Shown piece by piece: positions 16,392 through 24,632 of a DNA stretch of 64,000 nt; position 1 is the stretch's first letter, and every line of letters starts with the position of its first letter. A model generated the notes under the pieces. It saw only the letters and a program-made list of their open reading frames with translations. It searched no databases and was not told where the DNA came from. This stretch comes from Streptomyces misionensis. Lineage in GTDB: Bacteria > Actinomycetota > Actinomycetes > Streptomycetales > Streptomycetaceae. The stretch covers positions 2,620,501-2,684,500 of the forward strand of contig NZ_FNTD01000004.1 in the NCBI RefSeq assembly GCF_900104815.1. Direction: 5' to 3'. The translations under genes were made by a program, and so were the position numbers.

Positions 16392-17006
16392 TCAGGAGGC
16401 GGGGCGCCGCCGCATCAGGAAGCCCGCCGCCGCGCCCGCCCCGAACAGCGCGGCCAGGGACACCCCGGTCGCCAGCCAGGTGGCGCCGAGCCAGCGGGCG
16501 CCGTAGTAGCCGAGGGCCACGCTGTAGGCGGCCCAGGACAGGCCGGCCAGCGCGGACCAGGGCAGGAAGTCGCGGGCCCGGCGGTGGGCGGCGCCGGCGC
16601 AGAAGGAGACGACCGAGCGCCCCGCGGGGGCGAAGCGGGCGAGCACGACCAGCGCGCCGCCGCCCCGGGCCAGCGCGTCGCCGAGCCGCTCCTGCGCGGT
16701 GGTCAGCCGCCGGGAGCGGGCTATCGCCCGGTCGAGGCGTTCCCCGCCCCGCCAGGCCAGCCGGTAGGCCACCAGGTCGCCGAGGAGCGAGGCGGTGGCG
16801 GCGCAGAGTATGAGGGCCGGTATGCCCGGCACGCCGTGCGGGACCTGGCCGGTCGCCGCGCCCGAGCCCGCGGCCGCCGCGGTGCCCGCCGTGATGACGA
16901 GCACACCGCTCGGCAGCACCGGCAGGAACACGTCCAGCAGCACGGACACGGCCACCGCGGTATAGATCCAGGGCCCGGCCGCCAGCGACCCCACACTCTC
17001 GAACAC
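16392..17006 (-). CDS. DedA-family membrane protein
   Basis: A 204-aa polytopic protein of the DedA/SNARE-associated family. It shows LLDVFLPVLPSGVLVITAG near the N-terminus and the hallmark FAPAGRSVVSFCAGAAHR reentrant-loop region with Arg, followed by two C-terminal helices. DedA proteins act as flippases of undecaprenyl phosphate or phospholipids or affect proton homeostasis; which applies here is unknown. The GTG at 17006 has AGGAGA 6-7 bases upstream. The glycine-rich GGGALVV segment and F/GR motif are intact. Confidence 0.78.
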   Translation of the reverse strand: MFESVGSLAAGPWIYTAVAVSVLLDVFLPVLPSGVLVITAGTAAAAGSGAATGQVPHGVPGIPALILCAATASLLGDLVAYRLAWRGGERLDRAIARSRRLTTAQERLGDALARGGGALVVLARFAPAGRSVVSFCAGAAHRRARDFLPWSALAGLSWAAYSVALGYYGARWLGATWLATGVSLAALFGAGAAAGFLMRRRPAS

Positions 17007-17095
17007 GTCGTCTCCTGATACTCCCCCGATAACAGCCGTACAGCGTACGCCGGGGGTGTGACAGGAGGTGCGCGGGGGGCCGCGCCGAGCAGCTC

Positions 17096-17133
17096 GCACG
17101 GCACCCCGTGCCCAGGTGGGAGGGGTGCCGTGC
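17096..17133 (-). terminator. Intrinsic terminator downstream of the doxX-like gene
   Basis: A 12-bp perfect stem (17096-17107 with 17122-17133) with a 14-base loop lies directly after the DoxX stop and upstream of the DedA gene. It separates the two same-strand genes into different transcripts. Confidence 0.7.
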
Positions 17134-17144
17134 GGGTGCGGCGG

Positions 17145-17603
17145 TCAGGCGGCCATCGGGGCCCGCTCCGCGACGGCCTCGCCCCGGTCCGCCGTGCGCC
17201 GGACCAGGAGCCGGTCGACGCCGAAGGCGCCGGAGCCGGTGAAGACCAGCAGCAGGAACGCCCAGCAGAACATGACCGCGGGCTCGCCGCCGTTCTGGAT
17301 GGGCCACAGCGCGTGCTGCTGGTGGATGTCGAAGTACGCGAAGGCCATCGAGCCGGAGGCGACGAGCGCGGCCCCCCTGGTGCCGAGGCCGATCAGCACC
17401 AGGGCGCCGGCGACCAGCTGGATCACGGCCGCGTACCAGCCGGGCCAGGTGCCGGCCGCGATGGTGCCGCCGTGGGTGCCCATGGCGCCGCCGAGGACGC
17501 CGAAGAGCGAGGCGGCGCCGTGCGCGGTGAAGAGCAGGCCGACGACGACGCGGAAGAGCCCGAGGGCATAGGGCTGCGCGGAATGGAGGCGAGCGGAGAG
17601 CAT
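17145..17603 (-). CDS. DoxX-family membrane protein
   Basis: A 152-aa, four-helix protein of the DoxX family: LGLFRVVVGLLFTAHGAASL in helix 1, then VIQLVAGALVLIGLGTRGAA and MAFAYFDIHQQHALWPIQNG. Actinobacterial DoxX proteins are linked to redox and thiol stress (for example with SodA and SseA in mycobacteria). The ATG at 17603 has GGGAG upstream. An ACTTG-N6-CAAGT inverted repeat about 110 bases upstream suggests MarR-type control. Confidence 0.82.
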   Translation of the reverse strand: MLSARLHSAQPYALGLFRVVVGLLFTAHGAASLFGVLGGAMGTHGGTIAAGTWPGWYAAVIQLVAGALVLIGLGTRGAALVASGSMAFAYFDIHQQHALWPIQNGGEPAVMFCWAFLLLVFTGSGAFGVDRLLVRRTADRGEAVAERAPMAA

Positions 17604-17684
17604 GGGGAAGTTACTCCCTTTCGGTGGCGAGCGAGCCCGTCGGGGACGGACGGGCCGGTGGGGGCGGCGGTACCGAACGAGAGG

Positions 17685-17725
17685 CCTAGGTTAGGTGTCC
17701 TTTAGTAGTACTTGCAACTTCAAGT
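17685..17725. promoter_or_regulatory. MarR-type inverted repeat next to an iron-box-like sequence upstream of doxX
   Basis: ACTTGCAACTTCAAGT (17710-17725) is an ACTTG-N6-CAAGT inverted repeat, a common MarR-family operator form. Immediately left, CTAGGTTAGGTGTCCTTTA matches 12 of 19 positions of the DmdR/DtxR iron box TTAGGTTAGGCTCACCTAA as I recall it. The surrounding 17604-17880 gap is otherwise empty. Assignment of either regulator is inference. Confidence 0.4.
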
Positions 17726-17880
17726 TCTGGCCAAAGTTCCACTCCAGGTAACGGGCCCCATCCCTGGCCCGACTGCACGCGGGGCCACCCGCGCCCTGGC
17801 GCCGGCCCTCCCGGAACATGGCCTGATCCGCCCTTGGCCCGGGCGCGTGGCACCGCGTGCCGGACGTTACGGGCGCCGTG

Positions 17881-18135
17881 TTACGAGCGGTCCCCTGTCC
17901 GCGTGAACGGTTCCTTGCGGGCGCCCCGCCCCCGCACCTCCAGCCCGTCCAGCAGTTCGGCCGTGGCGCGCGCGACGGCGTCCACGGCGGCGTCGAAGAC
18001 CTCGCGATTGTGGGCGGCGGGCGCGCGGAAACCCGAGATCTTGCGCACGTACTGCAACGCGGCGGCGCGGATGTCCTCCTCCGTGGCCTCGCCGGGCAGC
18101 ACGGGCGGACGCAGGGTCTTGATGCTCCGGCACAT
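17881..18135 (-). CDS. DUF2277 family protein
   Basis: An 84-aa protein beginning MCRSIKTLRPPVLPGEATEE and continuing IRAAALQYVRKISGFRAPA. This is the DUF2277 pattern, whose members are 80-95 aa and open with MCR(N/S)I. The function is unknown. The C-terminal half (FDAAVDAVARATAELLDGL) is helical and the last ~18 residues are Arg-rich. The ATG at 18135 is the conserved family start. It is divergent from helR, sharing the region with the rifamycin-associated element. Confidence 0.85.
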   Translation of the reverse strand: MCRSIKTLRPPVLPGEATEEDIRAAALQYVRKISGFRAPAAHNREVFDAAVDAVARATAELLDGLEVRGRGARKEPFTRTGDRS

Positions 18136-18192
18136 GCCCTCAGTGTCACGCGCAGGGCGCGCGGGGCGAGAGAGGCGGGAGACAAAAGCAAA

Positions 18193-18220
18193 GGCAAGGA
18201 AGCCCCAAGGACTCCTTGCC
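18193..18220. repeat. Inverted repeat beside the rifamycin-associated element
   Basis: GGCAAGGA (18193-18200) and TCCTTGCC (18213-18220) form an 8-bp inverted repeat with a 12-base spacer, ~20 bases upstream of the RAE. Its CCTTGCC half resembles the CCTTGC core of the RAE itself, so it may be an auxiliary site. Confidence 0.35.
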
Positions 18221-18240
18221 ACTCTCAACGTATAGCGCAT

Positions 18241-18265
18241 GGGGGGCCTTGCGGCAAGGCCCCCC
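18241..18265. promoter_or_regulatory. Rifamycin-associated element (RAE) upstream of helR
   Basis: A perfect 25-bp palindrome with 12-bp arms (GGGGGGCCTTGC / GCAAGGCCCCCC) around a central G. It contains the GGCCTTGCGGCAAGGCC-like core of the rifamycin-associated element known to precede rph, arr, iri and helR genes in actinomycetes and to mediate rifamycin-inducible expression. A -10-like TATAGC lies at 18231-18236 just upstream, so the element would sit at the start of the transcript. The 325 bases from here to the helR start are GC/C-rich and hold no other gene I can support. Confidence 0.85.
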
Positions 18266-18589
18266 TCATGCCGCAGAATCGCCCGCCTGACCTGGAAATC
18301 CGCCGGAACGGGGGCCCTGAGAGTGCGCGTCGTGCCGTCGGCGCACGGATCGCGCGCGGACGTCGAAGCACCGGCTGGACCCGCGGTGCGGCCGCGCGAG
18401 CGCGGCGCCGGTGTCCGCGCGCCCGCCGAGCGCCGTCGCCGCCACACCGGGGCACGCCCCGCCGCCGGGACACGGCCGCCACCCGAACACGCCCGCCCCG
18501 CCCCACGACCCCGCCCCTCGACCGGCGACCTGCGACCTCCACCCCCTCCCCCGGCCACCCACCACCCGCGCCCTCCCGATCGGAGCCCC

Positions 18590-20734
18590 TTGCCCACCTC
18601 CGCCTTCGCCCTCCCCGCCCGCCTCTCCGCCAAAGCCGACCCCGCCCTGATCAGCGCCGACGAGCACCACTTCACGGCGATCGCCGAGTGCCTGGAGCAG
18701 ACGACCGCCGAGGTCGAGGACCAGCTCGACAAGGAACGCAGGTCCCCCGGCGGCCTGGGCCGCCAGGCACTGGACCGCGACGCCGAGATCCACCGCCTGA
18801 CCGCCCGGCTGCGCACCCTGCGCCGCTTCGGCCTCGACCTGTGCCTGGGCCGCATGGTCGACGCGGACCACCCCGACGAGCCGGTGTACATCGGCCGGCT
18901 CGGACTCACGGACAGCACCGGCCGCCGGCTGCTGCTCGACTGGCGCTCCCCGGCCGCGCGGCCGTTCTTCGGCGCCACCCACGGCAACCCCATGGGGCTG
19001 GCCAGCCGCCGCCGGTACCGCTGGACGCAGGGCCGCGTCGCCGACTACTGGGACGAGGTCTTCGTCCCGGACGCCCTCGCCGGGCACGCCGCGCTGGACG
19101 ACCAGTCCGCGTTCATCGCGAGCCTCGGCGGCAACCGCTCGCCCCGGATGCGCGACGTGCTCGGCACCATCCAGGCCGACCAGGACGCCATCATCCGGGC
19201 CGGCTCGCGCGGCGCGCTCGTCGTGGACGGCGGCCCCGGCACCGGCAAGACGGTCGTCGCCCTGCACCGCTCCGCCTACCTCCTCCACTCCGACCCGCGC
19301 CTCGGCCACCGGCGCGGCGGGGTGCTGTTCGTCGGCCCGCACCGCCCCTACCTCGCCTACGTCTCCGACGTCCTGCCGAGCCTCGGCGAGGACGGCGTGC
19401 GCACCTGCGTCCTGCGCGACCTCGTCGCCGAGGGCGCCACCGCACGGCCCGAACCCGACCCGGAGACGGCCCGGCTGAAGTCGTCCGCGCGGCTGGTCGG
19501 AGCGATCGAACGGGCCGTGCGCTTCTACGAGGAGCCGCCCACCGAGCCGCTGACGGTCACCACCGACTGGGGCGACCTCGACGTGACCGCCGCCGACTGG
19601 GAGACGGCGTTCGACGCGGCGGAACCGGGCACCCCGCACAACGAGGCGCGCGAGCAGGTCTGGGAGGAACTGCTCGACGTCCTGGCCGGCGGGCACGACG
19701 GCGAGGTTCCCGCGCAGACGCTGCGCCGGTCGCTGGAAGGCGACCGGGAACTGCGCGCCGCCTTCGACCGCGCCTGGCCCCTGCTGGAGGCGGCCGACCT
19801 GGTCGGAGACCTGTGGACGGTGCCCGCGTACCTGCGGCTGTGCGCGCCCTGGCTCACACCCGAGGAGGTACGACGGCTGCGGCGCACGGACCCCCGGGCG
19901 TGGACGGTGTCCGACCTGCCGTTCCTGGACGCGGCGCGGCAACGGCTCGGCGACCCCCGGGCGGCGGTGCGCGAACGGCGGCGCAAGGCGGCCGTCGCCG
20001 CGCAGCGCGCCCGCATGGCCGCCGTGATCGACACCATGCTGGCGGCGGACGACGACGGCGAGGGCGCGGTGACCATGCTGCGCGGACAGGACCTGCGGGA
20101 CGCGCTGGTCGACGAGTCGGCCGTGCCGCCCCTCGAACCGGACGCGCTGGCGGGACCGTTCGCGCACATCGTGGTGGACGAGGCACAGGAGCTGACCGAC
20201 GCGGAGTGGCAGATGCTGCTGTCGAGGTGCCCGTCGCGCAGCTTCACCATCGTCGGGGACCGCGCGCAGGCCCGGCACGGGTTCACGGAGTCCTGGCGGG
20301 AACGGCTGGAGCGGGTCGGCTTCGACCGGATCGAGCTGACCGCCCTGACGGTCAACTACCGCACGCCCCGGGAGATCATGGCGGAGGCCGAGCCGGTCGT
20401 CCGGGCCGCGCTCCCGGACGCCAACGTGCCGACCTCGATCCGCGGCAACGGCCTGCCGGTGCTCCGCGGCCCCGCCTCCGACCTGGCCGCGATCCTCGAC
20501 ACCTGGCAGGCCGGCCACCCGGAGGGCACCGCCTGCGTGATCGGCGCCCCCGCCTTCCGCCCCCACACGCCCCGGGTCCGCTCCCTCTCCCCCGGGCTCG
20601 CGAAGGGGCTGGAATTCGACCTGGTCGTGGTGGTCGACCCGCAGCGGTTCGGCGAGGGAGTCGAGGGCGCGGTGGACCGCTATGTGGCCATGACCCGGGC
20701 GACCCGGCAACTGGTCGTCCTCACCACGGCCTGA
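18590..20734 (+). CDS. helR: HelR, RNA polymerase recycling motor ATPase (rifamycin tolerance)
   Basis: A 714-aa UvrD/Rep-like superfamily 1 ATPase. The N-terminal coiled-coil region (residues ~15-85) corresponds to the arm that inserts into RNA polymerase. Walker A GGPGTGKT is at about 214-221 and Walker B VVDEAQEL at about 528-535. Later come TVNYRTPREI and a C-terminal VAMTRATRQLVVLT motif. HelR and HelD remove stalled RNA polymerase from DNA, and HelR displaces rifamycin from the enzyme. The RAE upstream supports helR rather than a generic helicase. The start is taken as TTG 18590 (LPTSAFALPARLSAKADP), with GGAG 4 bases upstream. The same frame extends back to an ATG at 18239 that abuts the RAE, but that stretch is Pro/Arg low-complexity. 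Confidence 0.9.
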   Translation: MPTSAFALPARLSAKADPALISADEHHFTAIAECLEQTTAEVEDQLDKERRSPGGLGRQALDRDAEIHRLTARLRTLRRFGLDLCLGRMVDADHPDEPVYIGRLGLTDSTGRRLLLDWRSPAARPFFGATHGNPMGLASRRRYRWTQGRVADYWDEVFVPDALAGHAALDDQSAFIASLGGNRSPRMRDVLGTIQADQDAIIRAGSRGALVVDGGPGTGKTVVALHRSAYLLHSDPRLGHRRGGVLFVGPHRPYLAYVSDVLPSLGEDGVRTCVLRDLVAEGATARPEPDPETARLKSSARLVGAIERAVRFYEEPPTEPLTVTTDWGDLDVTAADWETAFDAAEPGTPHNEAREQVWEELLDVLAGGHDGEVPAQTLRRSLEGDRELRAAFDRAWPLLEAADLVGDLWTVPAYLRLCAPWLTPEEVRRLRRTDPRAWTVSDLPFLDAARQRLGDPRAAVRERRRKAAVAAQRARMAAVIDTMLAADDDGEGAVTMLRGQDLRDALVDESAVPPLEPDALAGPFAHIVVDEAQELTDAEWQMLLSRCPSRSFTIVGDRAQARHGFTESWRERLERVGFDRIELTALTVNYRTPREIMAEAEPVVRAALPDANVPTSIRGNGLPVLRGPASDLAAILDTWQAGHPEGTACVIGAPAFRPHTPRVRSLSPGLAKGLEFDLVVVVDPQRFGEGVEGAVDRYVAMTRATRQLVVLTTA

Positions 20735-20802
20735 AACGCCCGTTCGGCTGAACCTCACGGCCGAACTCGCGACGGTAAATCGAACAGGCGTAGCATTGCC
20801 GT

Positions 20803-21147
20803 GTGGCTACGACCTATGAATTCCCCAGTGACCTCCTCGCCGGTCAGGAGGAGCTGCATCAGGTCCGGGCCGAGCTGTCGGCCCTGCTCAGGCGGCTTCC
20901 CTGGTCGGTCGAGCCGATGGACGGCTTCAGCGACGACAACGGCTGGCGCAAGGTGGAGCGCCCCGCCTCCCCGGGCTGGACGGCCGACGAACAGGCCGAG
21001 GTGGAGAAGCTCCGCCGCCGCGAGCACGAACTCGCGGTCTTCATCAGCACCCACCGCTTCTGGGCCGAGGTCGCGGCCGACCAGCGCATGCAGGCCCGCA
21101 GCGAGCTGAAGCACGCCCACGAGGAACCGGCCGGGGAACAGTCGTAA
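20803..21147 (+). CDS. Conserved actinomycete protein of unknown function
   Basis: A 114-aa, acidic, helical protein starting at GTG 20803 (residues ATTYEFPSDLLAGQEELHQV). No domain is recognised. It has two helical segments (EELHQVRAELSALLRRL; ADEQAEVEKLRRREHELAVF) separated by a Trp-containing turn, and a hydrophilic tail. No membrane helix or signal peptide is present. No good ribosome binding site is seen, so the transcript could be leaderless. Codon bias supports translation. It follows helR by 68 bases without an obvious terminator. Confidence 0.65.
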   Translation: MATTYEFPSDLLAGQEELHQVRAELSALLRRLPWSVEPMDGFSDDNGWRKVERPASPGWTADEQAEVEKLRRREHELAVFISTHRFWAEVAADQRMQARSELKHAHEEPAGEQS

Positions 21148-21201
21148 CCGATCTGGTCCAACCAGTTGACCACTGCCCCCGGCAGCCCCACCCTGATCGC
21201 C

Positions 21202-21945
21202 ATGACCGAGGGACGGATATCGAGCGCGGGGGTCAACACCCCGCCGCACCAGGGGAGTTCCACCCGGCCGGCACCGGCGGCGCCGGGCGGGCGGTCCGCG
21301 GGAGCGGCGGTACCGCCGCTGATCCTGCTCTTCGCCGCCCTGGCCGCCTCGGACATCGCCGGCGTGGCGGCGGGGTGGCCGGCCCTGGAGTGGATCGCGA
21401 AACCCCTGCTGGCCCCCGTCCTCGCCCTGCACCTGTGGCGCCGCACCGGCACCCGGCACACCCCGGTCCTGGCCGGCCTCCTCCTCGCCGCCGCCGGGGA
21501 CGTGGCCCTGCTGCTGCCCGGCACCGCCGCCTTCGCCACCGGCCTCGCGTTCTTCCTGGGCGCCCAGCTCTGCTGGATCTCGGCGTTCCTCCGGGCCGGC
21601 GCGCTCGGCCACCTGCGGCCCCGCCGCCTCGTCTGCGCCGCGCACCTCGCCGTCTGGGCCGGCGCCGTCGCCGCCCTCGCCCCCGCGCTCGGCCCGGCCC
21701 TGGGCTGCGCGGTCGCCGTCTACGCCCTGGCCCTGCTCACCATGGCCCTGACCGCCCGGGTCCTCGGCCCCCGGGCCCTGTGGGGCGGCCTCGTCTTCGT
21801 CGCCTCCGACTCCCTGGTGGGCCTCGGCGCCGCCGGCCTCGACTTCCCCGGCCGCGGCGTCCTGGTCATGCTGACCTACACCTCGGCCCTGACCCTCCTG
21901 GCCACCGCCTTCACCCCCCGGCGACCGGCCCCCCGACCCGCCTGA
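21202..21945 (+). CDS. YhhN-family (lysoplasmalogenase-like) membrane protein
   Basis: A ~247-aa protein. After a ~35-residue soluble lead come eight hydrophobic helices with the YhhN/TMEM86 signatures LLLAAAGDVALLLP (an Asp in helix 3), FFLGAQLCWISAFLRAG and LVFVASDSLVGLG (an Asp in a late helix). TMEM86 enzymes hydrolyse the vinyl-ether bond of lysoplasmalogen. Bacterial members are annotated by homology and the true substrate is uncertain. The start is ambiguous: ATG 21202 is chosen, with 21166 possible; neither has a strong ribosome binding site. Confidence 0.75.
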   Translation: MTEGRISSAGVNTPPHQGSSTRPAPAAPGGRSAGAAVPPLILLFAALAASDIAGVAAGWPALEWIAKPLLAPVLALHLWRRTGTRHTPVLAGLLLAAAGDVALLLPGTAAFATGLAFFLGAQLCWISAFLRAGALGHLRPRRLVCAAHLAVWAGAVAALAPALGPALGCAVAVYALALLTMALTARVLGPRALWGGLVFVASDSLVGLGAAGLDFPGRGVLVMLTYTSALTLLATAFTPRRPAPRPA

Positions 21946-21952
21946 AGCGGAA

Positions 21953-21980
21953 AGCCCCCGGCCGTATACGGCCGGGGGCT
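21953..21980. terminator. Intrinsic terminator
   Basis: A 12-bp perfect stem (21953-21964 with 21969-21980) with a TATA loop and a following CTGGTTCT tract. It lies between the YhhN-family gene and the opposite-strand tRNA and probably serves both. Confidence 0.8.
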
Positions 21981-21992
21981 CTGGTTCTGCGG

Positions 21993-22064
<72 letters not shown>

Positions 22065-22250
22065 GCGCCCGGGCGTCGCCCAGGTCGAGTCGACAGCCTA
22101 CCTTGCCGCGGGCGGTGCACGGCAAACCCGAACGGGCGGAAACCAGGGGCGACCGGGGGTTATCCCCACCCCGTCTCCGGGAGCGTCCCGGATGGGCGGG
22201 GGCGGTGGGGGGTTCTACGGTCGTGGGAGACCTGATTCGGGGGGAGTTTC

Positions 22251-23021
22251 GTGATGAGTCGCAGGGTGCGGATGCGGGCCGTGGCCGGGGGTGCGCTGGT
22301 CGGGGCCGTGGTGCTGGCGGTGAGCGGGTGCGGGGCGTCGGCCGGGAAGGACAAGCATCCGGAGCACCGGTCCTTCGCCGTGCGGGGCCACACGCTCACC
22401 GTCGATTCGGACGACTCGGGGCTGGAGATCGTCGGCGGCCGGGGCGAGGGGCGGAACGTCGCGGTGACGCGGTGGTTCGACGGGTCCGTGCTCGTCGGCG
22501 GCAAGCCGAAGGTGAGCTGGGCGTTCAAGGACGACCGGCTGGTGCTGCGGATGCACTGCTCGGGGCTCGTCGCCGACTGCTCCGCCCGGTACCGGGTCGA
22601 GGTGCCCGCGGGCATCGGGGTCCGGGTGGTGGACGGCAACGGGGACGTGCGGGCGCGCGGGTTCGCCGATCCGCTCGCCGTCCGCACCGGCAACGGCGGC
22701 GTGCGCATCACCGACACGACCGGCCCGCTCGACCTGAGTTCCGGCAACGGCCCGGTGCACGCGGACGTCGCCTCCACCCGGGTGCGGGCCCGGGTGGACA
22801 ACGGCTCGGTGGACCTCCGGCTCAGCCGCATACCGGACAGCGTGGACACCGGCAGCGACAACGGGAGTCTGACGGTCGTGCTGCCCCGCGCCGCCTACCA
22901 CGTCAAGGCGACGTCCCACAACGGGGGCGTGCACGTGTCCGTGCCCCAGGACTCCGCCAGCGCGCACCGGGTGACCGCGGGCTCCGCCAACGGGAAGGTC
23001 ACGGTGCGCACCGCGAACTGA
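22251..23021 (+). CDS. DUF4097-type beta-helix lipoprotein
   Basis: A 256-aa exported protein. A signal peptide with lipobox LAVSGC (lipidated Cys near residue 27) is followed by ~200 residues of repetitive beta-strand pattern with many Asn/Gly turns: VVDGNGDVRARG, VRTGNGGVRITDTTG, SSGNGPVHADV, DNGSVDLRL, SDNGSLTVVLP, TSHNGGVHVS. This matches DUF4097 putative adhesin-type proteins. It is anchored to the outside of the membrane; the function is unknown. The GTG 22251 and ATG 22254 alternatives share a GGGGGAG ribosome binding site. Confidence 0.82.
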   Translation: MMSRRVRMRAVAGGALVGAVVLAVSGCGASAGKDKHPEHRSFAVRGHTLTVDSDDSGLEIVGGRGEGRNVAVTRWFDGSVLVGGKPKVSWAFKDDRLVLRMHCSGLVADCSARYRVEVPAGIGVRVVDGNGDVRARGFADPLAVRTGNGGVRITDTTGPLDLSSGNGPVHADVASTRVRARVDNGSVDLRLSRIPDSVDTGSDNGSLTVVLPRAAYHVKATSHNGGVHVSVPQDSASAHRVTAGSANGKVTVRTAN

Positions 23022-23092
23022 CCGGCCCGTGTTTTCGTCCGTACCGGGTGGGAGAATGGCACCCCCAGCGGACCACAGCACGGGAGAGGGAT

Positions 23093-24523
23093 GTGACGGC
23101 GAGACCGGGCACGTCAGTGACACAGCCGTACCCGCCGTCGTCCCTCGCACGGACCCGGCGCACACGGCGGCCGGGCGGGGCGGGTGCGCGCGGGGCCGCG
23201 GCCCTGCGGGACACGCTCGCGCTGATGGGTCTGCCGGTGCTGGTCGCGCTCGCGTTGCCGGGGGCGTTCGCCGGGGGCGGTACCCGGCGCTGGTTCGGCG
23301 GCCGTGCGGAGAGCCAGCGGGCCGAGGCGCAGGCGGCGAAGGACGCGGCGGCGGCCGCGTTCTACGAGCTGGACACCGCGCAGCGGGACCTGCGGATCTC
23401 CGTCGAGACGATCACGGCGGTGGACGACACGCCCGCGGCCCGGCGTGCGGTCGCGGACTTCGAGGCGCTGGGCGCGCGGATCGACGAGGTCAGCCGGCGG
23501 TACATCCAGGCGGTGGACGCGCATGACCTGGACCGGGCGGATCTGGAGGCCGGGGCGGCGGCGCGGGCCCGTGGTGAGCTGACGGCGGCGCGGGACGAGC
23601 TGGTGCGGGTCAAGCAGGAGCTGGACCGGTTCGGTGCCTCGCTCGGTCCGCTGCTGGGGTCGGCGGAGACGCAGCTGGCGCGGGTGGCGCCGGCCGTGGA
23701 GCGGGCCCGGCAGGCGCTGCTGGCGGCGAGCAACGCGTTGGACGGCGTCCGGGAGCAGGGGCTGCGGGCCGACGACCTGGCGGGGCGGCTGGCCGCGCTG
23801 GCGCCGGAGCTGACCAAGCTGAACGAGGGCGCGGGCCGGCACGGGGTGCGGCAGACGGTGGAGCGGGCCGAGCGGGTGCAGCGGGAGGCCGGGGCGATCC
23901 GGGCCGAGGCGGAGCGGCTGCCGGAGCAGGCGGCCGAGATCGATCACCGGCTGGTGTCGCTGCGGACCCGGGCGCAGGCGCTGACCACGCGTGCGGGGCA
24001 GGTCGAGCCGGTGCTCAGCGAGTTGCGGCGGCGGTTCTCGGCCGCGTGCTGGCAGGACCTCCAGCAGGTGCCGGCGCAGGCGGTGGAGAACGTGGGGCAG
24101 GCGGAGCGGAAGCTGCGGGAGGCGCAGTCGGCGCGGGACGCCCAGCGCTGGGCGGACGCCACCTCGCTGCTGTCGACGGTGCGGGCGCTGCTGAATGCGA
24201 CCGATGACGCCGTCTCGGCCGCCGGTGACCGGCTGACCAGGCTGAACGCGGTGCAGAAGGATCCGCAGGCGGAGATCGAGAAGACCCGGTTCGCGATCCG
24301 GGACGCGCAGCGGCTGGCGATGTCGGGCCGTACGACGCCGGATCCGCGTCATGCCCGGCCGCTGGACGAGGCGGTGGCCCGGCTGGAGCGGGCGATCGGC
24401 ACGCTGGAGGGCGGCCGGCATCCGGACTACTGGCACTTCCTCAGCGAGGCGGACGCGGTGCGGCAGGCGGTCGCGCGGGTGGTGGCCGGGATCCGCGAGG
24501 AGCGCGGGGGGATCGCGCACTGA
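23093..24523 (+). CDS. Single-pass membrane protein with long coiled coil
   Basis: A 476-aa protein of unknown function. An Arg-rich N-terminus (residues 1-37) is followed by one hydrophobic helix (~40-62, LALMGLPVLVALALPGAFAG). Then ~400 residues of Ala/Glu/Arg-rich heptad-like helix run to the C-terminus (for example AESQRAEAQAAKDAAAAAFY and QVEPVLSELRRRFSAACW). It resembles conserved hypothetical streptomycete membrane proteins of the septation or envelope-scaffold kind, but I do not recognise a named family. The GTG at 23093 has GGGAGAGG upstream. It follows the DUF4097 gene by 71 bases and may be co-transcribed. Confidence 0.72.
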   Translation: MTARPGTSVTQPYPPSSLARTRRTRRPGGAGARGAAALRDTLALMGLPVLVALALPGAFAGGGTRRWFGGRAESQRAEAQAAKDAAAAAFYELDTAQRDLRISVETITAVDDTPAARRAVADFEALGARIDEVSRRYIQAVDAHDLDRADLEAGAAARARGELTAARDELVRVKQELDRFGASLGPLLGSAETQLARVAPAVERARQALLAASNALDGVREQGLRADDLAGRLAALAPELTKLNEGAGRHGVRQTVERAERVQREAGAIRAEAERLPEQAAEIDHRLVSLRTRAQALTTRAGQVEPVLSELRRRFSAACWQDLQQVPAQAVENVGQAERKLREAQSARDAQRWADATSLLSTVRALLNATDDAVSAAGDRLTRLNAVQKDPQAEIEKTRFAIRDAQRLAMSGRTTPDPRHARPLDEAVARLERAIGTLEGGRHPDYWHFLSEADAVRQAVARVVAGIREERGGIAH

Positions 24524-24632
24524 GGGCGGGGCCGTGGCGTGGCGATGTGTTGCCGGGGGACCCGGGTCGGGCGGATATTGATATGGACCGTTTTGGGATG
24601 AATGGCCTCCGCTAGCGCCTAAGGGGGCGGAT

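Noticed and set aside
18239..18589. N-terminal extension of HelR starting at ATG 18239
   Set aside because: The ATG sits on the rifamycin-associated element, the extension is Pro/Arg low complexity, and HelR homology begins at LPTSAFALPARL. Kept only as a finding about the leader.
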